Assembly (NCBI RefSeq): GCF_014648355.1
Contig: NZ_BMQY01000012.1
Span: 1-64,000, forward strand
From: Couchioplanes azureus
GTDB taxonomy: Bacteria > Actinomycetota > Actinomycetes > Mycobacteriales > Micromonosporaceae
Reading direction: 5' to 3'
DNA: 64,000 nt
The stretch's first letter is position 1, and every line of letters starts with the position of its first letter. Shown here one piece after another: positions 1 through 8,298 of this stretch. The notes beneath the pieces were generated by a model. The model worked only from the letters and a program-made list of their open reading frames with translations, had not been told where the DNA came from and did no database searches. A program made the position numbers and the translations under genes.

Positions 1-1457
1 CCGTCACCGTCGAAGTCACCCGCCACGTACGACGCCCGGCCCGACTCCCAGTTGCCGACCCCGGAGTCCCACACCTGCCGGGGGGCGGTCCCGTTGTCCA
101 CGTCCAAGAACACGAACAGCTTGGTGTGCCCGTTGCCGTAGTCGTAGAAGGCAGCCACGTCCTGCACGCCGTTGCCGTCGAAGTCACCGGCCACCGGCTT
201 GCTCCGGGCGGCGTCGTAGTTGCCGGCACCGGAGTCCCAGTTCTGCGTCTCGCCGGCCGCCGGGCCACCCAGTCTGCCGAAGGTGAACAGGCGGGTCGTG
301 GCACCCGGGTAGTCGTAGAACGCCCGGATCTTGTGGGCCTTGCGGGCGGCGGCCTCGTCGAGCCCGTACGCGTCGTACTGACCCTTGCGGAGGAACTCGG
401 CGACGTCACCGGCCGAGCCGGCCAGGGCCTGCCGCGCGGCCTTGGCGAGGTTGCGGTGCAGGGCCTGCTCGGCACGGGTGAGGACGTCCTGCACCCGGCG
501 GCGGTCCTCGGCCTCCAGGTCGTCCAGGGCCTTCTGGTGGTCGGCGTCCTTGGCCTGGTGGATGCCGGTGTCGATGAAGGCCTTCCACACCGCCGGGTCG
601 GTGCTGCGGGCGGCCGACACGGCGGCGGCGTGAACATTGCTGCCGCCGGCCGCATGGTTCCAGACCGCGCTGACGAAGTCGCGGTCCGGCAGGTTCAGCA
701 GCTCCTCGGTGACGGGCAGCCTGATGCGGTGGGCGGCGGACTCCTTGGCGGCGCGGGCGAGCGCCCGAGCCTTCTGCAGGGCGTCCTGGATGTCGTCTTC
801 CTCGATGCGGCGCTCGATGGCCTTCTTGGCCGCGGCCGCCATGCCGGAGGAGATGAACTGCTTCTGCTCCTCGGGGCTGCCCTTGCGGACCGCCGCCGCG
901 GCTACCTTGACCTCGACCCACTTGGGGTCTTCGACGACGCGCTCCCAGATCAACTGGACGAACTCGGCGTCGGCGCCCCGGAGCAGGTCGTCGCCGGCCA
1001 CGACACCGATGCTGGCGGCCGCCGCGGCGCGCGCCTGGTCGGACAGGCGCTTGGCGGCAGCCTTCTGCCTCTCCCGCTCGATGTCGCGGTCGTAGGCGGC
1101 CCGGACCCCGGTGACGATGAACTCGGCACAGGCCCGGTCCGCCGAGGCGCCGGCGAACGCGTCCTCGGCGGCGACCCGCACCTCGAAGAACTCGGGCTTG
1201 TCCTTGACGTGCTTCCAGATCTCGATGACGAAGTCGCGGTCGGCGCGCTCGACGAGCGCGAAGTCGTCGCCGCGGCCGAACATCCGGGCGACGGCGAGCT
1301 TCTGCTCGTACGTCGCCTCGGCGGCGTTGCGAAGAGTGACGGACAGCCCGGGTACCGGTGCGGCGTGGGCGACCGCCGGCAGGCCGGCAGTGAGGGTGAC
1401 CGTGGCCAGGCCGGCGGTCAGCAGCCGCCCGGTCAGGGCGCGGGTGGAGGCGTTCAT
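1..1457 (-). CDS. Secreted ALF-repeat and FG-GAP/VCBS protein, C-terminus beyond left edge
   Basis: The reading frame is open from ATG at 1457 to the window edge, so about 485 N-terminal residues are visible. Residues 1-32 form a signal peptide ending in AHA|AP. Repeats of about 40-75 residues follow, with the pattern ADRDFVIEIWKHV...EVRVAAEDAFAG and ADAEFVQLIWERV...VEVKVAAAAV. This matches the actinobacterial ALF short repeats of unknown function. Near the visible end, VAGDFDGNGVQDVAAFYDYG and a second DFDGDG are calcium-binding FG-GAP/VCBS blades. The product is therefore probably exported and carries an extracellular propeller. Upstream (1463-1490) two TTGTCA hexamers 10 bp apart on the coding strand could be regulatory. 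Function is unknown. Confidence 0.85.
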   Translation of the reverse strand, partial: MNASTRALTGRLLTAGLATVTLTAGLPAVAHAAPVPGLSVTLRNAAEATYEQKLAVARMFGRGDDFALVERADRDFVIEIWKHVKDKPEFFEVRVAAEDAFAGASADRACAEFIVTGVRAAYDRDIERERQKAAAKRLSDQARAAAAASIGVVAGDDLLRGADAEFVQLIWERVVEDPKWVEVKVAAAAVRKGSPEEQKQFISSGMAAAAKKAIERRIEEDDIQDALQKARALARAAKESAAHRIRLPVTEELLNLPDRDFVSAVWNHAAGGSNVHAAAVSAARSTDPAVWKAFIDTGIHQAKDADHQKALDDLEAEDRRRVQDVLTRAEQALHRNLAKAARQALAGSAGDVAEFLRKGQYDAYGLDEAAARKAHKIRAFYDYPGATTRLFTFGRLGGPAAGETQNWDSGAGNYDAARSKPVAGDFDGNGVQDVAAFYDYGNGHTKLFVFLDVDNGTAPRQVWDSGVGNWESGRASYVAGDFDGD

Positions 1458-1782
1458 GCGTGTGAGTTCCCCGTTTGACAACTAGTGACAAGGCATCCGG
1501 AGACAGCCCGCCGCAGGGTCCGTCCGGACCGGAGCAAGCAGGCTGGTCGGCCCGTGACGGCCGTGGATGCGATCGGGAACGGTAACGGGTGTGCGGCGGC
1601 AAGGCAACGTACGCCGGTCGGCGTCCCGCCGCGAGATGCTCCGCCGCTGGTGGACGGCATGGAGTTCTTGATCACCCGGCGCCGGGGGAACTGCCAACCG
1701 ACCAGCGACAGCGGCAACCTTGACCCGAGCAAAGCTGTGGAACCTTCGGGTCGCGGCCCGCTGTGCCGGTGGGTGAACCGCC
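1458..1782. other. Intergenic gap upstream of the ALF-repeat gene
   Basis: This 325-base stretch has no ORF with coding character on either strand; the overlapping open frames are GC-driven shadows. It probably holds the promoter of the ALF gene. On the minus strand a GGGGAA ribosome-binding-like sequence lies about 10 bases before the ATG at 1457, and a direct repeat TTGTCA-CTAG-TTGTCA lies a little further upstream. I see no hairpin terminator. Confidence 0.4.
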
Positions 1783-1947
1783 CTACTCGATGACGGCGTA
1801 CGTCCAGAACGTCTGCTCGGTGAGCGGTGCGGCGGACGGGTCCTGAGGTGGAGAAGCCTTTGTTCCCCGCCTACGAGCGTTGATATCCATGCCCAACGCG
1901 ATGAGCAGCGCCGGGACGACCACGGCGGCAACAGCGAGGATGATCAT
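1783..1947 (-). CDS. Small single-pass membrane protein, 54 aa
   Basis: The ORF encodes one hydrophobic segment (MIILAVAAVVVPALLIALG) followed by a short basic stretch (NARRRG) and a soluble tail of about 30 residues. The ATG at 1947 is preferred because AAGGA sits 10 bases upstream. An in-frame ATG at 1983 would add 12 residues. The inferred topology is N-out/C-in from the positive residues after the helix. It lies between the AI-2E permease and the ALF gene on the same strand. No family is recognised, and its reality rests on the ribosome-binding site and membrane segment only. Confidence 0.4.
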   Translation of the reverse strand: MIILAVAAVVVPALLIALGMDINARRRGTKASPPQDPSAAPLTEQTFWTYAVIE

Positions 1948-2059
1948 CTTGGACACATCCTTATGTCGGGTACTCATGAGCATACGCAGTTGACTCCAGA
2001 CGTCACACCACCTGCACGAACAGGTTCACGAGAGGAACCGAGCGACCTCGGTACACGCT

Positions 2060-3271
2060 CTAGTGCCGTACGGAATCCGAGCGGGGCACCGCGGGCTCGG
2101 TCCTGGTGCTTCTGGCGTAGGCGACCCGGGTGTCCGATGCGCCCGCGCTGGCGGCGTCTTCGATGTCCCGGTGGGCGGGAGCATCGGACACCGGAGTACG
2201 GTCCTCGCCGACCGTGGGTTCGGCCTTGGGACGCCCGCGGCGGGTGTCCCAGATGTCCCGGGCGAGGATCTGCAGGATGCCGGCGACCGGGATGGCCAGC
2301 AGCGCACCGAGGATACCGGCCAGCTCCACCGCGACCAGGATCGCGACGAGGACGGTGAGCGGGTTCAGCTTGACCGTACGGGCGAAGATCATGGGCTGGA
2401 GAAGGTGGTTCTCCAGCTGCTGGTACAGCACGAAGAAGACGAGGACCACGATGCCGGCGGTGGTCGACGCGACGAACGCGGCGGCGGTGGCGACGACTGC
2501 GCCGAGCGTGGCGCCGACCAGCGGGATGAGGTCGGCCAGCCCGACGAACAGGGCGATCAGACCCGCGTACGGGACGTCCAGCACCGCGAGCACCACGTAG
2601 GTGAGCGTCCCGCAGATGACGCTGATCAGGAGGTTGCCGGTGAGGTAGCCGGTGATCGTCCTGGCGCAGTCCTGACCGACGCGCCGGATGTGCTCGGCGC
2701 GGCGGGGTGCGAACAGGGCCAGGAAGCCGTCGACGATCTTGGGCGCCTCCAGGACCATGAGGTAGGCGAGCACGAAGATGGTCGCGATGCCCGCGACGCC
2801 GGTGGCCACCGAGCGGAGGAAGGCCAGCGTCGGCGCGCCCAGGCCGGACGCGTACTCGCGGATCCGGTCGGCGTTGTTCTGGGCGTACTCCATCAGGTTG
2901 AACCGGTCGACGAGCTGCCCGGCCGGACCGCGGCCGTTGCGGAGGTCCTCGACGATCTTCGGGAAGTCGGCGATCACCTGGCCGCTCTCGCGCACCAGCG
3001 GCACGACGAAGAGCGTGATCAGACCGCCCAGGAGCGCGAAGGCCGCCACGAAGACCAGCAGTGTGGCCAGCCAGCGCTTGCAGAACGTCGCCTTGCGGGT
3101 CATCCAGGTCACGGCCGGGTGCAGGGCGACCGCGAAGAAGCCCGCGATGACGATCCAGGTCAGCACCCTGCGGGCCTCGTACCCGAGGAACAGCACGGTG
3201 ACCGTGGCGAGCAACAGCCCGATGACGACCATCGTACGGCGCGCGACCATCCTGGTGTCCGTTTCACCCAT
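2060..3271 (-). CDS. AI-2E family transporter (PF01594-type permease)
   Basis: The 403-aa protein has about eight hydrophobic segments. The arrangement is typical of AI-2E family permeases: two N-terminal helices (MVVIGLLLATVTVLFLGYEA, VLTWIVIAGFFAVALHPAV), a third, a soluble loop of about 80 residues, then a C-terminal helical bundle with the conserved-looking stretches LIALFVGLADLIPLVGATLGA and LNPLTVLVAILVAVELAGILGA. Members export diverse small molecules or act as Na+/H+ antiporters; the substrate is not predictable. A hydrophilic, arginine-rich tail of about 65 residues follows the last helix. The ATG at 3271 gives the expected N-terminus. Confidence 0.85.
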   Translation of the reverse strand: MGETDTRMVARRTMVVIGLLLATVTVLFLGYEARRVLTWIVIAGFFAVALHPAVTWMTRKATFCKRWLATLLVFVAAFALLGGLITLFVVPLVRESGQVIADFPKIVEDLRNGRGPAGQLVDRFNLMEYAQNNADRIREYASGLGAPTLAFLRSVATGVAGIATIFVLAYLMVLEAPKIVDGFLALFAPRRAEHIRRVGQDCARTITGYLTGNLLISVICGTLTYVVLAVLDVPYAGLIALFVGLADLIPLVGATLGAVVATAAAFVASTTAGIVVLVFFVLYQQLENHLLQPMIFARTVKLNPLTVLVAILVAVELAGILGALLAIPVAGILQILARDIWDTRRGRPKAEPTVGEDRTPVSDAPAHRDIEDAASAGASDTRVAYARSTRTEPAVPRSDSVRH

Positions 3272-3327
3272 GACGTTCGGTTACCCCACGACAACCAGCA
3301 GTAACCTTCTGGCGACCGCAGGCCGGG

Positions 3328-5586
3328 TCACGGGACGTCCGTCAGCGCGGGCTCGATGGGCCGGCGCAGGAACTCGTGCAGATCCGCCAGCGGGGCAGGC
3401 CTGGCGAAGAGGTAGCCCTGGGCGAGATCGCAGTCGAGGCTACGCAGACGCTCGGCCTGCGCCGGGGTTTCCACTGCCTCGGCGATCGTGACGAGGTCGA
3501 GGCTCCGGCCGAGTTCCAGGATCGCGCGGATGAACGCGAGCTCGCGGGCGCCGCCGTTGTCGATCTGCCGGGCGGTGAAGGAACCGTCCATCTTGAGGAT
3601 GTCGACGGGCAGCTCCCGCAGGTACGCCAGCGACGAGTAGCCGGTGCCGAAGTCGTCGATCGCGATACGGACCCCGTGCTCGCGCAGTTCCTGCAGTTGC
3701 GCGGTGACGGTGGCCGCGTCGGTGACCGAGGTGACCAGCACCGTCTCGGTGATCTCGACGATCAGAGCCGCGCCGGGCACCTCGCCGGCGTGCAGCACCT
3801 GCAGCAGTCGCGCGGCGAACAGCGGATCGCGCAGCTGGTGCGCGGACACGTTGACGGTGACGGCGACCCGATGGTCGCGCCAGAGCCGGTGAAGGTCCCG
3901 GCACACCCGGCGGATCACCCAGTCGCCGATGGCGACGATCGCCCCGCTCTGCTCGGCCAGCGGAATGAAGCGGTCCGGCGGAATCCGGGTGCCGTCGGGG
4001 CGGGTCCAGCGCAGCAACGCCTCCGCGGCCGCCACGTCGCCCGTCGCGAGATCGATGATCGGTTGATAGTGCACGTCGAACTCGCCGGCATCCAGGGCGT
4101 CGTGCAGCTGTGCCACGAGCTCCGTGTTGGCCAGGCGTTCGGCGTGCATCTCCGGGTCGAAGACCGCGATCTGATCGCCGCCTCGCATCTGGGCCGTGTG
4201 CAGGGCCAGATCCGCGTCGCGGAGCACCGGCGGGCTCGGCTGCCCGGCCGTCACGGCCACCACGCCGATGCTGGCCGCGAAGCGTCGCGAGGCCAGCCCT
4301 TGCAGCCGGTACGGCTGGTGCACGGCGACGAGGATGCTCTGCGCCAGCTCGTGGTCGCCCGCGTCGGCCTCGGCGAGCACCGCGAACTCGTCGGCCGCCA
4401 GGCGTACCACGGTGGCGCTGCTCGGCACGGCGGCGCGGATCCGTTCACCGGTCTCGACCAGCACGGTGTCGCCGGCCTGGTGGCCGAAGGTGTCGTTGAA
4501 GTCCCGGAAGCCGTCGAGGTCCACCAGGAGCAGCACTCGGCGGCGACGGCCGGGGCGATCGAGGTGCTCCTGCAGCATGACCCGGTTGCCCAGGCCGGTG
4601 AGCGTGTCCAGGTGCGTACGACGGTTGAGCAGCGTGGCCAGCTGCGACAACCGGACGATCAGCAGCACCGCCATGGCGGCGCCGAGGACCTCGAGCACGA
4701 TCAGCCGCGGCGACTGGCTGCCGGGCAGGGCGGCGGAGAGGCTGAGGATGGTCAGCAGGCTGATGCCGAGGGTCAGGGACACGTAGATCGCCATCCGGCG
4801 GCGCGACGCCGGCGACGGGTTGCCCGGCACGCTTCCGGTGCTGCGGGCCATCGACGGGTGCAGGCCCGCGGCACCGATGATCACGTACGCACCCAGCCAG
4901 CCGAGCGCGGTGAGCCGGTCGTAGCTCTCGCCGGCCAGCAGCAGCGCGTAGTAGCAGGAGTCCGTCAGCACGAGCAGTCCGGCCGCGGTGACCATCAGCC
5001 GGTAGGCGGGAGTGCGCACCCGGGAGATCACCACGACCCGTACGGTCAGCACCAGGATCAGCAGGTCCATGCCCACGTAGAACAGGTAGCTGGCCATCCG
5101 CAGCCCCGTGAAGCGGCCGTCGAACAACAGCGGCGCGACCACCAGCGTCCACAGCGCGGCGGCGCCGGCGACGGCGACGATGGCGGCGTCCACGACGCCG
5201 CTCCGCTGCTGGGCGGGCCGCACCCAGCGGTAGACACTGACCGCCAGGAGCACCAGCGTGGCCGCGTAGCAGGCATCGCCGACGGAGGGGAAGCGCGGCA
5301 CCCCGGCCGGATCCATCGCCAGCGCCCAGCCGATGTTGGCCAGCAGCGACATTCCCATCGCCGCGGCCAGCAACCACCACGGCGCCGGCCAGACCGGCCG
5401 GTGCCGCCGGACACCGACCGCCAGCGCCACCATCGCCGAGGCCGCGACCAGCATGTACACCCACACCCGCACCGCCGGGACCAGCAGCGACCCACCGAGC
5501 AGCGCGAGCGCCCCTGCGCCGAGGTACCAGCGGTGCACGGAAATCTCGCGGCTCACCACCTCTTGATAACAACGCTCGGTTGCCAT
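3328..5586 (-). CDS. Membrane GGDEF/EAL protein with degenerate GGDEF and intact EAL
   Basis: The N-terminal half (to about residue 320) has roughly eight or nine membrane helices. A GGDEF-type domain follows (TLTGLGNRVMLQEHL, VDLDGFRDFNDTFGHQAGD). Its active-site signature reads AADEF instead of GG[DE]EF, so cyclase activity is unlikely. The C-terminal EAL domain keeps the catalytic signatures: EALLRW, an Asn in VNVSAHQLRD, EITETVL, DDFGTGYSSL and LKMDGSF. The likely role is a c-di-GMP phosphodiesterase in which the GGDEF relic may bind GTP and regulate. The ATG at 5586 was chosen; a TTG at 5640 would add 18 charged residues before the membrane region. Confidence 0.9.
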   Translation of the reverse strand: MATERCYQEVVSREISVHRWYLGAGALALLGGSLLVPAVRVWVYMLVAASAMVALAVGVRRHRPVWPAPWWLLAAAMGMSLLANIGWALAMDPAGVPRFPSVGDACYAATLVLLAVSVYRWVRPAQQRSGVVDAAIVAVAGAAALWTLVVAPLLFDGRFTGLRMASYLFYVGMDLLILVLTVRVVVISRVRTPAYRLMVTAAGLLVLTDSCYYALLLAGESYDRLTALGWLGAYVIIGAAGLHPSMARSTGSVPGNPSPASRRRMAIYVSLTLGISLLTILSLSAALPGSQSPRLIVLEVLGAAMAVLLIVRLSQLATLLNRRTHLDTLTGLGNRVMLQEHLDRPGRRRRVLLLVDLDGFRDFNDTFGHQAGDTVLVETGERIRAAVPSSATVVRLAADEFAVLAEADAGDHELAQSILVAVHQPYRLQGLASRRFAASIGVVAVTAGQPSPPVLRDADLALHTAQMRGGDQIAVFDPEMHAERLANTELVAQLHDALDAGEFDVHYQPIIDLATGDVAAAEALLRWTRPDGTRIPPDRFIPLAEQSGAIVAIGDWVIRRVCRDLHRLWRDHRVAVTVNVSAHQLRDPLFAARLLQVLHAGEVPGAALIVEITETVLVTSVTDAATVTAQLQELREHGVRIAIDDFGTGYSSLAYLRELPVDILKMDGSFTARQIDNGGARELAFIRAILELGRSLDLVTIAEAVETPAQAERLRSLDCDLAQGYLFARPAPLADLHEFLRRPIEPALTDVP

Positions 5587-5723
5587 GGAGCCACGATCCG
5601 GAAGAAGCCCACGTTCCGGACGAATCTCTGCAAACCGCAACAGCGACTCCGCCAGTGCCGTTTTCCGCAGTAGATGATCTTGTGTAAGGTGTCGCGGTCA
5701 TCGATGGACGGGGAGCACTGGTC

Positions 5724-6602
5724 ATGAAGATCTACCTGCGTGCGCTCGGCGCCGGCTTCGTCAGCGCCGGCGTGCTGGCCATGCCGGCGGCCGCCGCGGC
5801 CGAGCCGGCGACCGACACGGCGAAGGTCGTCGCCGTGGACGAATACGACGCCGCCGGCAAGCCGCGGATGTACCCCATTCACCGGGGTGAGGAGATCCCC
5901 CTCACGTTGCGCGTGGCCAACGCCGGCGCGGCGCCGACCAAGGTCGTGGTGAACGTCGGGGTGGTCAACGACCTCGACCTCCCCAGGAGCTCCGAGAACT
6001 GCTGGTACTACGTGGACAGCAACCTCGACGGCGCCTGGTGTGAGCTCGACCAGGAGCTGGCCGCCGGCGCGGCGTACGAGACCTCGCCAGTGCGCATCGC
6101 CGCCACCGCGGACGCCAAGCCGGACCGGGTGCAGACGGTCATCCACCGGTGGTTCACCCAGGACTGGGCGGAGAAGCAGGGCGGCATCGAGGCGCTCGCG
6201 AAGAAGGACAGCGGGCGCGGCACGGCGCCCGTCAAGGGCACCCGGGACACACTGCGGCTGCAGCCCAAGGCGCTGACCATTCCGGCCGACGCCAAGTGGG
6301 TCGGCTTCACCGGCGTCAGCCTGATCACCCCGCCGGGCGCACCCACCGGCACTCCGACCGCCCGCCCCAGCGCCACCGCCTCGGCCGGCGCCGAGGCGCC
6401 GGCCAGTGCCGGCCCCTCGTTCCCGCCGAGCGTCACCGCCACCCCGGCGGCCGCGGGCGCCGGCGGGTCGGCCGGCGACGGCGGCCTGCCGGTCACCGGG
6501 GCGAAGGTGGCGACCGTCGCCGGCGGCGGCGTTGCGCTGCTGGTCCTCGGGCTGGCCGGCCTCCTGCTGGCTCGCCGGCGGCGGAACCGCTTCGTCGCCT
6601 GA
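5724..6602 (+). CDS. LPXTG-anchored surface protein
   Basis: This 292-aa protein has a signal peptide (cleavage near AAA|EPATDT), an extracellular beta-rich region, and a Pro/Ala/Thr/Ser-rich spacer at about residues 205-250. It ends with a sorting signal: LPVTG at 255-259, a hydrophobic helix (VATVAGGGVALLVLGLAGLLLA) and an RRRRNR tail. A sortase would cleave between T and G and attach it to the cell wall. No sortase gene lies in the window. GGGGAG sits 8 bases before the ATG. The promoter is in the 137-bp divergent gap shared with the GGDEF/EAL gene. A strong hairpin follows the stop. The ligand or function of the exposed domain is unknown. Confidence 0.85.
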   Translation: MKIYLRALGAGFVSAGVLAMPAAAAAEPATDTAKVVAVDEYDAAGKPRMYPIHRGEEIPLTLRVANAGAAPTKVVVNVGVVNDLDLPRSSENCWYYVDSNLDGAWCELDQELAAGAAYETSPVRIAATADAKPDRVQTVIHRWFTQDWAEKQGGIEALAKKDSGRGTAPVKGTRDTLRLQPKALTIPADAKWVGFTGVSLITPPGAPTGTPTARPSATASAGAEAPASAGPSFPPSVTATPAAAGAGGSAGDGGLPVTGAKVATVAGGGVALLVLGLAGLLLARRRRNRFVA

Positions 6603-6613
6603 GCTTGCCGCAC

Positions 6614-6647
6614 GAACGGGCCTCGCCGACCCCGGCGGGGCCCGTTC
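6614..6647 (+). terminator. Intrinsic-type hairpin after the LPXTG gene
   Basis: A 15-bp stem (left arm GAACGGGCCTCGCCG at 6614-6628, right arm 6633-6647, one T-G wobble) closes a 4-base ACCC loop, 11 bases after the stop codon. There is no U-run, as is usual for hairpin terminators in high-GC actinomycetes. Confidence 0.75.
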
Positions 6648-6718
6648 CGCTCGGCGCCCGTCCACGGTGGCCGCCGGTGCCTCTGGTCCCGCCGGCGTCC
6701 CACCGCTAGAACGGACGT

Positions 6719-7669
6719 ATGGGCGCATGGCAGAGGTGGAGTACCGCTCGAGGCGCGTCCGCGCGGGGCCGGGCGACGGGACGGAATGTCGTGCTGCTGG
6801 GGGCCGGTGTGCTCGTGGCGGCTACCCTCCTGGTTCTGGTGCCGGCGCTTGCCCACCCGCCGCTGAGTCCCTCGGATCTGGGCGGCGTGGCGACGGCGGA
6901 ACGCCAGATCGCGCTGCAGCAGGCGCAGGCACAGTTGCGGGACGGCCTGCGGGCCAGCCTGCTCCAGGCCGTTGCGGGTGTCGTCATCGCGCTCGGCGCG
7001 CTGGCGACCTGGCGGCAGGTGCGCGTCAATCAGGACGGTCATCTGACGGCCCAGTTCTCCCGCGCCGTGGAGCACGTCGGGGAGGAGAACCTCGATGTCC
7101 GCATAGGTGGGATCTATGCGCTGGAGCGCATCGCGCGGACATCGCCCGAAGACCAGGTGACGATCATCTTCATGCTCACCGCCTTCGTGCGTAACCATGC
7201 GCCCTGGCCGGACGGGGGTGAGTCCCATCCCACCCCGGTCGTCGACACCACGGTCGCCTGGCTGCGGGTCCGGCAGCCGGACGTGCAGGCGGCCATGAAC
7301 GTGCTGGGACGGCGGGCGGCCGGCCGCAGCAGCGGACGGCTGTATCTCGCCCGCACCGACCTCCGGAGCCTGCAGATGAACGACGGCACGGAGCTGACCG
7401 ATGCGAACTTCCATCACGCCAACCTGGCGCGGGCCTGGCTGCGGGCCGTGAATCTCCGAAACAGCGGGTTCCGGAACTGCGACCTGCGGCTGGCCAACCT
7501 GGCGCAGGCCGACCTGCGGTCCGCGGATTTCCGAGGCGCTCACCTGCGCGGCGCGGATCTGCGCGGTGCCGATCTCCGGAACGCAGACCTGCGAGGCGCC
7601 GACCTCACCGGCGCGGACCTCACCGGCGCCGACCTGACGGATGCGGTGCTCGATCAGGGACGACCTTGA
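6719..7669 (+). CDS. Membrane protein with C-terminal pentapeptide repeats
   Basis: This 316-aa protein has two N-terminal membrane helices (about 22-44, VVLLGAGVLVAATLLVLVPAL; and about 78-96). A soluble region includes HVGEENLDVRIGGIYALERIA, frequent in actinobacterial pentapeptide proteins. From about residue 210 to the end, consecutive A(D/N)LXX repeats (ADLRGADL, ADLTGADL) should form a right-handed quadrilateral beta-helix of about 20 coils. The role is unknown; such repeats act in protein-protein contacts. The start is the ATG at 6719, with only a weak ribosome-binding site (ACGGACGT). The gene converges on the GNAT gene with a 43-bp gap. Confidence 0.8.
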   Translation: MGAWQRWSTARGASARGRATGRNVVLLGAGVLVAATLLVLVPALAHPPLSPSDLGGVATAERQIALQQAQAQLRDGLRASLLQAVAGVVIALGALATWRQVRVNQDGHLTAQFSRAVEHVGEENLDVRIGGIYALERIARTSPEDQVTIIFMLTAFVRNHAPWPDGGESHPTPVVDTTVAWLRVRQPDVQAAMNVLGRRAAGRSSGRLYLARTDLRSLQMNDGTELTDANFHHANLARAWLRAVNLRNSGFRNCDLRLANLAQADLRSADFRGAHLRGADLRGADLRNADLRGADLTGADLTGADLTDAVLDQGRP

Positions 7670-7712
7670 CGCGCTCCGGCCTCGCGGCGGCACTGCGCCG
7701 AGCCGGCAGGAA

Positions 7713-8168
7713 TCAGGTGAGCCCCAGAATGGCGGCTCGCGTCGGGCGACGGTCGATCTCCATGTAGCGGTCGGCGCCCTCGAGAACCTCGAAGCCGGAC
7801 CGCCGGTACACCTCGTGAGCGTCCTTGGTGGCGAGCAGGAAGCGGGGAACCCCTACCGCGGAGAGGTCCTCGAGGATGCTGTCGACCAGCCATCCGCCCA
7901 GGCCCCTCCCCCGGTGCCCGACGTCGACGAACACGTCACAGATCCACGCGAAGGTCGCTCCGTCGGTGACGGCCCGGGCGACGGCGACCTGGTCGCCGCC
8001 GGCGAAGACGGAATAGGGCCGCGAGCCCTCGATGGAGCGCCGCACCTCGTCGTAGGCACGTCCGGCGGCCCAGTAGGACTGCTCGCACAGCCACTGGTGG
8101 ACCCGATCGACATCGACGCGCGCCGCGTCGGTGGTCAGTACATAGCCGTCACGCTGACGATCCCCCAT
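7713..8168 (-). CDS. GNAT family N-acetyltransferase
   Basis: The 151-aa protein has the size and layout of a single GNAT domain. The acetyl-CoA pyrophosphate-binding motif A appears as VFVDVGHRGRGLGGWLV (R/Q-x-x-G-x-G/A type). A C-terminal strand follows in FLLATKDAHEVYRRSGFEVLEG, where YRRSGF is the classical motif B tail. The acceptor substrate is unknown. The start is well supported by AGGAGG four bases before the ATG at 8168. It is divergent from the serine hydrolase gene. Confidence 0.9.
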   Translation of the reverse strand: MGDRQRDGYVLTTDAARVDVDRVHQWLCEQSYWAAGRAYDEVRRSIEGSRPYSVFAGGDQVAVARAVTDGATFAWICDVFVDVGHRGRGLGGWLVDSILEDLSAVGVPRFLLATKDAHEVYRRSGFEVLEGADRYMEIDRRPTRAAILGLT

Positions 8169-8298
8169 GAAACCTCCTCGACTTGCCCGCCCAGGATGGT
8201 AGACGGACGGTACACGGCGCCACCGCGTGGCCTAAATGCGTTGTGCGGCGGGGGACCACCACGGAGAATCCCGCTCGTCCGATCTTCGGGAGGCTGGG

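Noticed and set aside
1485..1793. Plus-strand ORF in the gap next to the ALF gene
   Set aside because: There is no ribosome-binding site, the composition is Arg/Pro-rich and it covers the likely promoter.
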